This document shows positions 10,212 to 13,198 of a stretch of 13,198 bases of DNA, piece after piece. Every line of letters starts with the position of its first letter. Within the stretch, counting starts at the first letter, position 1. Origin of the DNA: DATGJX01 sp035279385 (GTDB taxonomy: Bacteria > Vulcanimicrobiota > Vulcanimicrobiia > Vulcanimicrobiales > Vulcanimicrobiaceae); assembly GCA_035279385.1 (NCBI GenBank), contig DATEHZ010000073.1:1-13198 (forward strand), given 5' to 3'. The translations under genes were made by a program, and so were the position numbers. Under the pieces are notes generated by a model, which saw only the letters and a list, made by a program, of their open reading frames with translations, had not been told where the DNA came from and did not search any database.

Positions 10212-11086
10212 CTGCCCGCCTGCGCGGTGTATGCTCGGCGGCGCTCACGCCGTTCGACACCGAATTCCGTCCGGATTCCGCGCTCGCCATTGCGTATTAC
10301 GAGCGCTTACTGCAATCCGGCTGCGACGCGCTCAACCTCATGGGAACGACCGGCGAGGCAATGTCGATCGCAACCGCCGATCGTCTGCAATTTATGGAGG
10401 ACATTGCGCGAAGTGGGTTGCCGCTCGAGCGTCTGATGGTCGGAACCGGTGCCGCGTCGTTGCGCGACGCCATCCGCTTGACGCGCGCGGCGCTCGAACT
10501 CGGATTCGCGGCCGCACTGGTCATGCCGCCGTTTTTTTATCGCGGCATCTACGATGACGGAGTCGTTGCGTTCTTCGAGCGCTTTTTCGATGGGGTCCGT
10601 CCGCCCGAGCAGCGCATTCTGCTCTACAATTTTCCGGCGATGAGCGGCATTACGTTTCACGCGGATCTCGTCGATCGTTTACTGGACGAGCATCCCGGTT
10701 TGATCGCCGGCATGAAGGATAGTTCCAACGACGTCACGCTGCAGAGCGAAATCCTCGCGCGCCATCCGGGCGTTCTGATGTATCCGGGATCCGAGTTGTC
10801 CCTTGCCGACGCCCGCAAACGCGGCGCGGCCGGTTGCATCTCCGCATCGGTTGCGCTCTGGCCGCAGCTCGCCGCCGCCGTGTGGCGCGGCGAGGTTCCG
10901 CAAGAAGAACTCACGCGCCGGCGCGGGTCTCTTGCGGGATTGCCGACGGTTCCGGCCGTACGTTACCTTCTCGCCCGGCAAACCGCGCAGCCGCAATGGG
11001 AGCGCTGCATTCCGCCCCAAATGCCCCTTACAAAGACGCAAAGTTCAACGCTTACGGCGCGATTCGAAGGGATAGGTGTGTCATGA
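10208..11086 (+). CDS. Dihydrodipicolinate synthase/N-acetylneuraminate lyase family aldolase
   Basis: A 292-residue class I (Schiff-base) TIM-barrel lyase. The pyruvate-carboxylate motif is GTTGE (46-50), the catalytic Tyr140 lies in LLYNFPAMSG, and the Schiff-base Lys170 is in AGMKDSS. True dihydrodipicolinate synthase has an Arg five residues after the Tyr, which binds the aspartate-semialdehyde carboxyl. Here that position is Met145, so DapA activity in lysine synthesis is unlikely. Superfamily alternatives are keto-deoxy-sugar-acid aldolases and 4-hydroxy-2-oxoglutarate aldolase; the latter would fit a proline/hydroxyproline operon but is only an inference. ATG 10208 is chosen for its ATGA overlap with the proline dehydrogenase stop. 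The open frame back to 10130 lies inside that gene. The gene ends in a second ATGA overlap with the methyltransferase. Confidence 0.87.
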   Translation: MTARLRGVCSAALTPFDTEFRPDSALAIAYYERLLQSGCDALNLMGTTGEAMSIATADRLQFMEDIARSGLPLERLMVGTGAASLRDAIRLTRAALELGFAAALVMPPFFYRGIYDDGVVAFFERFFDGVRPPEQRILLYNFPAMSGITFHADLVDRLLDEHPGLIAGMKDSSNDVTLQSEILARHPGVLMYPGSELSLADARKRGAAGCISASVALWPQLAAAVWRGEVPQEELTRRRGSLAGLPTVPAVRYLLARQTAQPQWERCIPPQMPLTKTQSSTLTARFEGIGVS

Positions 11087-11865
11087 CCGCATCGGTGCCC
11101 GCTTCCCCTTGGACCATCGGCGACTTTCACGTGATCGGAGCCGCGCACACGATCGTCGGCGAGGTGCTGTGCGAAGACGCAGGACTTACCGCCGGAAGAC
11201 GCGTGCTCGACGCTGCGTGCGGAAGCGGCAATACCGCTCTTGCGGCCGCGCGCCGCGGCTGCACCGTCTCGGGTTTGGACCTGTACGACAAACTGATCGA
11301 GCGCGCACGCATACGCGCGCAGGCGGAAGGCTTCGAGATAGACTTTCGCAGCGGAAATTGCGAGCAACTGCCGTACGGCGATGCGTCGTTCGATGACGTG
11401 CTCTCGACGTTCGGCGTGATGTTTGCGCCGGATCAGCAGCGCGCGGCCGCCGAGCTGCTCCGCGTTTGCAAGCCGGGCGGAACGATCGCGCTTTCGAATT
11501 GGACCCTCGAAAGCTTGCCGGGCGGCATGTTCGCACTCGGCACGACGTATGGGCCGCCTCGGCCTGCGGGATCGCACGCACCGATCGAATGGGGAACCGT
11601 ACCGGGATTGCGGCGCTTGTTCGGCGATCGCGAGATGCGGCTATTCGATCGGGTCGTCTATATGCGCTTTCGCACCATCGACGCGATGATCGAAACGTTC
11701 CGCAACTATTTCGGCCCGATGAAGATGCTCTTCGATAACGCACCCGAAGAGCGCCATGCGGCGATTCGCAGCGACCTGGCCGATCTCGCCGCGCGTTACA
11801 ACCGCGCGACCGACGGCACGCTCTGCGCCGCGATGTCTTACGTGAACGCCGTCATCCGCGTTTAA
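11083..11865 (+). CDS. Class I SAM-dependent methyltransferase
   Basis: A 260-residue Rossmann methyltransferase of the UbiE/Methyltransf_11 kind. Motif I is VLDAACGSGN (41-50), the acidic residue after strand 2 is Asp66 in SGLDLYD, and GNCEQLPYGDASFD is the usual motif II region. FDDVLSTFGVMFAPD and LLRVCKPGGTIALSNW give motifs post-II and III. The substrate cannot be told; the C-terminal third (WGTVPGLRRLFGD, FRNYFGPMKM) resembles small-molecule methyltransferases. It is the last gene of the proline dehydrogenase-aldolase operon, starting at an ATGA overlap (11083-11086) with AAGGGATAGG upstream as a possible ribosome site. The frame is open back to 10834, but that part overlaps the aldolase. 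It ends in a 4-bp tail-to-tail overlap with the NifU-domain gene, and no terminator is visible between them. Confidence 0.88.
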   Translation: MTASVPASPWTIGDFHVIGAAHTIVGEVLCEDAGLTAGRRVLDAACGSGNTALAAARRGCTVSGLDLYDKLIERARIRAQAEGFEIDFRSGNCEQLPYGDASFDDVLSTFGVMFAPDQQRAAAELLRVCKPGGTIALSNWTLESLPGGMFALGTTYGPPRPAGSHAPIEWGTVPGLRRLFGDREMRLFDRVVYMRFRTIDAMIETFRNYFGPMKMLFDNAPEERHAAIRSDLADLAARYNRATDGTLCAAMSYVNAVIRV

Positions 11866-12095
11866 ACCTGGACGACCTCTTTGACTTCCGGGACGTCGGC
11901 GCAAACGACTTGTTCGATTGCGCCTTTGAGCGTCATGTTGGAGGCCGGGCATCCGCCGCAGGCCCCCAGCATTTGCACGAACGCCGTGCCGTTCTCGACT
12001 TTGATGAGCCAGACTTCGCCGCCGTCCATTTGAATGCCGGGGCGAACTTTGTCGAGCGCGGCGTTCACGCGCTCCTCGATGCTATTACTGTCCAT
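11862..12095 (-). CDS. NifU C-terminal-domain (Nfu-type) iron-sulfur cluster scaffold protein
   Basis: A 77-residue protein that is only the Nfu domain: an N-terminal helix (IEERVNAALDKVRPGI), MDGGEVWLI, then the cluster-binding pair Cys46/Cys49 in GACGGCPAS, and a C-terminal helix and strand. Such proteins assemble a [4Fe-4S] cluster across a dimer and deliver it to target enzymes. The length is normal for stand-alone bacterial Nfu. The ATG overlaps the last 11 nt of the aldolase gene, so it is probably co-transcribed and coupled. AAAGG lies only 2 nt before the ATG, too close for a normal Shine-Dalgarno. Its stop overlaps the convergent methyltransferase stop by 4 bp. Confidence 0.92.
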   Translation of the reverse strand: MDSNSIEERVNAALDKVRPGIQMDGGEVWLIKVENGTAFVQMLGACGGCPASNMTLKGAIEQVVCADVPEVKEVVQV

Positions 12096-12993
12096 AACCT
12101 TTCATGAGTTCGTGCATGCGGCCCGCAACGGAGAGCGCGTCGTTCCAGTCGCGCTGCCACATGTTGCGGCCGAAGATCAGCCCCACGCAACCCGCTTCCA
12201 TCGCGATCTGCGCTTTGTGTATGGTGTCTTCGTCACCCATTTTGCTTCCGCCGGACACCAATACCAGCGAGCGCCCCGCGGACTTCACGACTTTGCGCAG
12301 CCCATCTAGTTCAGACAGCTCGAGCGTGTTGTAGGGTTTCGGCAGCTTGTCCGCGGTCGCGGCATCCCATTTCGGCACGTTGAGTTTGATAACGTCCGCC
12401 CCGACCTCACACGCCGCGCGCGCGGCATAATCGATGGCATAGAGCGAGTCGATGCCGCCCTTGGCTTTGATCGCGGCACCGCGCGGATACGCCCAGACGA
12501 TGAGCGGCATGCCGTAGCGTTCGCATTCGCGGCGCACTTCGTTGCACTGCGCGATATCGACGTCTTGCGCGGGGCTGCCGACGTAGAGCGTATAGCCGAC
12601 GGCGTCTGCGCCAAGTCGAACGGCATCTTCAACCGACGACGTGAGGGAGCTGAACGCGTCGTCGTCGTTGGGTACGTTCGTTTTGCCGTTGATTTTCAGG
12701 ACTAGCGGCACCTTACCGGCGAACGCCTTGTGATACTTCTCCGCAAGACCGATATGCAGCGCGATGCCCGAGAAATTGCCCTCGACCGCCAGGCGGTAGA
12801 TCCAGTCCGTGTCGATGGACTCGGGGTTGGCGAAGAAGTCGATGGGGCCGTGCTCGAGGCCTTGATCGATGGGCAGCAGCATGAGCGTGCCGTTGGCCGG
12901 GCCGTGTTCGTACATCATGCGGTGCAAACGCACGCGCTTGCCCGTGGAAAGATTCATCTCGTCGAACGTCGGCCGACGAACCGCTGCTAACAT
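12085..12993 (-). CDS. fbaB: Class I fructose-bisphosphate aldolase (DhnA/FbaB type)
   Basis: A 302-residue TIM-barrel aldolase that cleaves fructose 1,6-bisphosphate to DHAP and glyceraldehyde 3-phosphate (or condenses them) through a Schiff base. Motifs: LLPIDQGLEHGP (39-50), LVLKINGKTN (97-106), GYTLYVGS (133-140), IVWAYPRG (165-172), GADVIKLNVP with Schiff-base Lys203, LVSGGSKMGDE (245-255, phosphate binding) and IFGRNMWQR (273-281). It belongs to the archaeal-type/E. coli FbaB family, unrelated in sequence to zinc class II enzymes. ATG at 12993 has GGAGG 10 nt upstream. The alternative Met13 (12957) has a poorer site. A related DhnA aldolase makes aromatic precursors in archaea, but the overall match favours glycolysis/gluconeogenesis. 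It heads a two-gene unit with the Nfu gene. Confidence 0.93.
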   Translation of the reverse strand: MLAAVRRPTFDEMNLSTGKRVRLHRMMYEHGPANGTLMLLPIDQGLEHGPIDFFANPESIDTDWIYRLAVEGNFSGIALHIGLAEKYHKAFAGKVPLVLKINGKTNVPNDDDAFSSLTSSVEDAVRLGADAVGYTLYVGSPAQDVDIAQCNEVRRECERYGMPLIVWAYPRGAAIKAKGGIDSLYAIDYAARAACEVGADVIKLNVPKWDAATADKLPKPYNTLELSELDGLRKVVKSAGRSLVLVSGGSKMGDEDTIHKAQIAMEAGCVGLIFGRNMWQRDWNDALSVAGRMHELMKGYGQ

Positions 12994-13027
12994 CTGTGCG
13001 TTGCCTCCGGAGTTTATGGTGGATGTG

Positions 13028-13046
13028 GCGCCTTCTTTGGAGGCGC
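13028..13046. other. Hairpin in the divergent intergenic region
   Basis: An 8-bp stem (13028-13035 with 13039-13046, including one T-G pair) with a 3-nt loop lies in the 81-bp gap between the divergent aldolase and dehydrogenase genes. In the aldolase direction it would fall in the 5' leader. It has no T-run and is not a terminator. It may be an operator or incidental. Confidence 0.4.
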
Positions 13047-13066
13047 GCGACCCCCCTTGAGATAAT
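13037..13066 (+). promoter_or_regulatory. Promoter for the leaderless dehydrogenase gene
   Basis: GATAAT (13061-13066) matches five of six -10 positions. TTGGAG (13037-13042), 18 nt upstream, is a partial -35 (the TTG matches). The GTG start at 13075 begins 9 nt after the hexamer, so the transcript should begin at or within about two bases of the start codon. The overlapping reverse complement CATTAT (13062-13067) could serve as -10 for the divergent aldolase gene. Confidence 0.6.
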
Positions 13067-13074
13067 GCCCCGGC

Positions 13075-13198
13075 GTGGACTTACCCGCTATCGGCTTTAT
13101 CGGGATCGGCGCCATGGGCGAGCCGATGTCGCTCGCGCTGCTGCGCGCGGGATACTCGGTCACCGCATGTGCGCACCGCGATCGCGAACGCCTCGAAC
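13075..13198 (+). CDS. 3-hydroxyisobutyrate dehydrogenase family protein (3' partial)
   Basis: The first 41 codons of a gene that runs off the right edge. The N-terminus IGFIGIGAMGEPM is the start of a Rossmann fold, with the GxGxMG signature (Gly10, Gly12, Gly15) of beta-hydroxyacid dehydrogenases. LLRAGYSVTACAHRDRERLE follows as the first helix and second strand. The basic residues after strand 2 (HRDRER) could favour NADP. The substrate cannot be told from this fragment: 3-hydroxyisobutyrate, tartronate semialdehyde, or an imine reductase-like role are all possible. The GTG start sits directly below a -10 box. Confidence 0.82.
   Translation, partial: MDLPAIGFIGIGAMGEPMSLALLRAGYSVTACAHRDRERLE

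Noticed and set aside
10834..11082. An earlier start for the methyltransferase
   Set aside because: The extension is an out-of-frame reading of the aldolase gene. ATG 11083 with the ATGA overlap gives the normal N-terminus.

Overview
The window is 13.2 kb of compact, GC-rich bacterial chromosome carrying ordinary housekeeping, catabolic and signalling genes. I see no plasmid, phage or transposase gene, no tRNA or rRNA, and no CRISPR array. Codon use is strongly G/C-ending: the histidine kinase gene uses no TTA, CTA or TCA codon over more than 1,150 consecutive codons. The phylum cannot be read reliably from this stretch. The gene mix (poly-HAMP hybrid kinase, HAF-repeat lipoprotein, DhnA-type class I aldolase, monofunctional proline dehydrogenase, -10 boxes set almost directly on GTG starts) would fit an uncultivated lineage such as Eremiobacterota (WPS-2), but that is only an impression.

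Layout, left to right. Bases 1-4873 (+) hold a soluble-looking poly-HAMP/GAF hybrid histidine kinase with three receiver domains, cut off at its 5' end, overlapping by 16 nt a CheR-type methyltransferase whose catalytic motifs have drifted. Bases 4874-5145 have no gene but hold the most unusual feature: a 166-bp element with 33-bp perfect inverted repeats enclosing two further hairpins, so either strand can fold into a tight three-way junction. Next to it is a short REP-like palindromic repeat, then an extended -10 box. Bases 5146-6342 (+) encode a PHBH-fold FAD monooxygenase that appears to be leaderless. Bases 6422-7507 (+) encode a secreted lipoprotein with seven HAF-type repeats, and 7545-7784 (+) a small one-helix membrane protein with a C-terminal zinc ribbon. 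An intrinsic terminator at 7822-7850 closes this stretch.

Bases 7900-11865 (+) look like an amino-acid catabolism block. Glutamate dehydrogenase has its own terminator. Then come proline dehydrogenase, a DapA-superfamily aldolase and a SAM methyltransferase, tightly coupled by two ATGA overlaps. Proline dehydrogenase yields P5C and glutamate dehydrogenase turns glutamate into 2-oxoglutarate; the P5C dehydrogenase that would join them is not in the window. The aldolase lacks the arginine typical of true dihydrodipicolinate synthase, so its place in an operon with proline dehydrogenase suggests a catabolic keto-acid aldolase rather than lysine synthesis.

Bases 12993-11862 (-) encode a class I fructose-bisphosphate aldolase and, overlapping its end, a small NifU-domain iron-sulfur scaffold protein that meets the methyltransferase tail to tail. 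Divergent from the aldolase, at 13075, a second apparently leaderless GTG gene (3-hydroxyisobutyrate dehydrogenase family) runs off the right edge.
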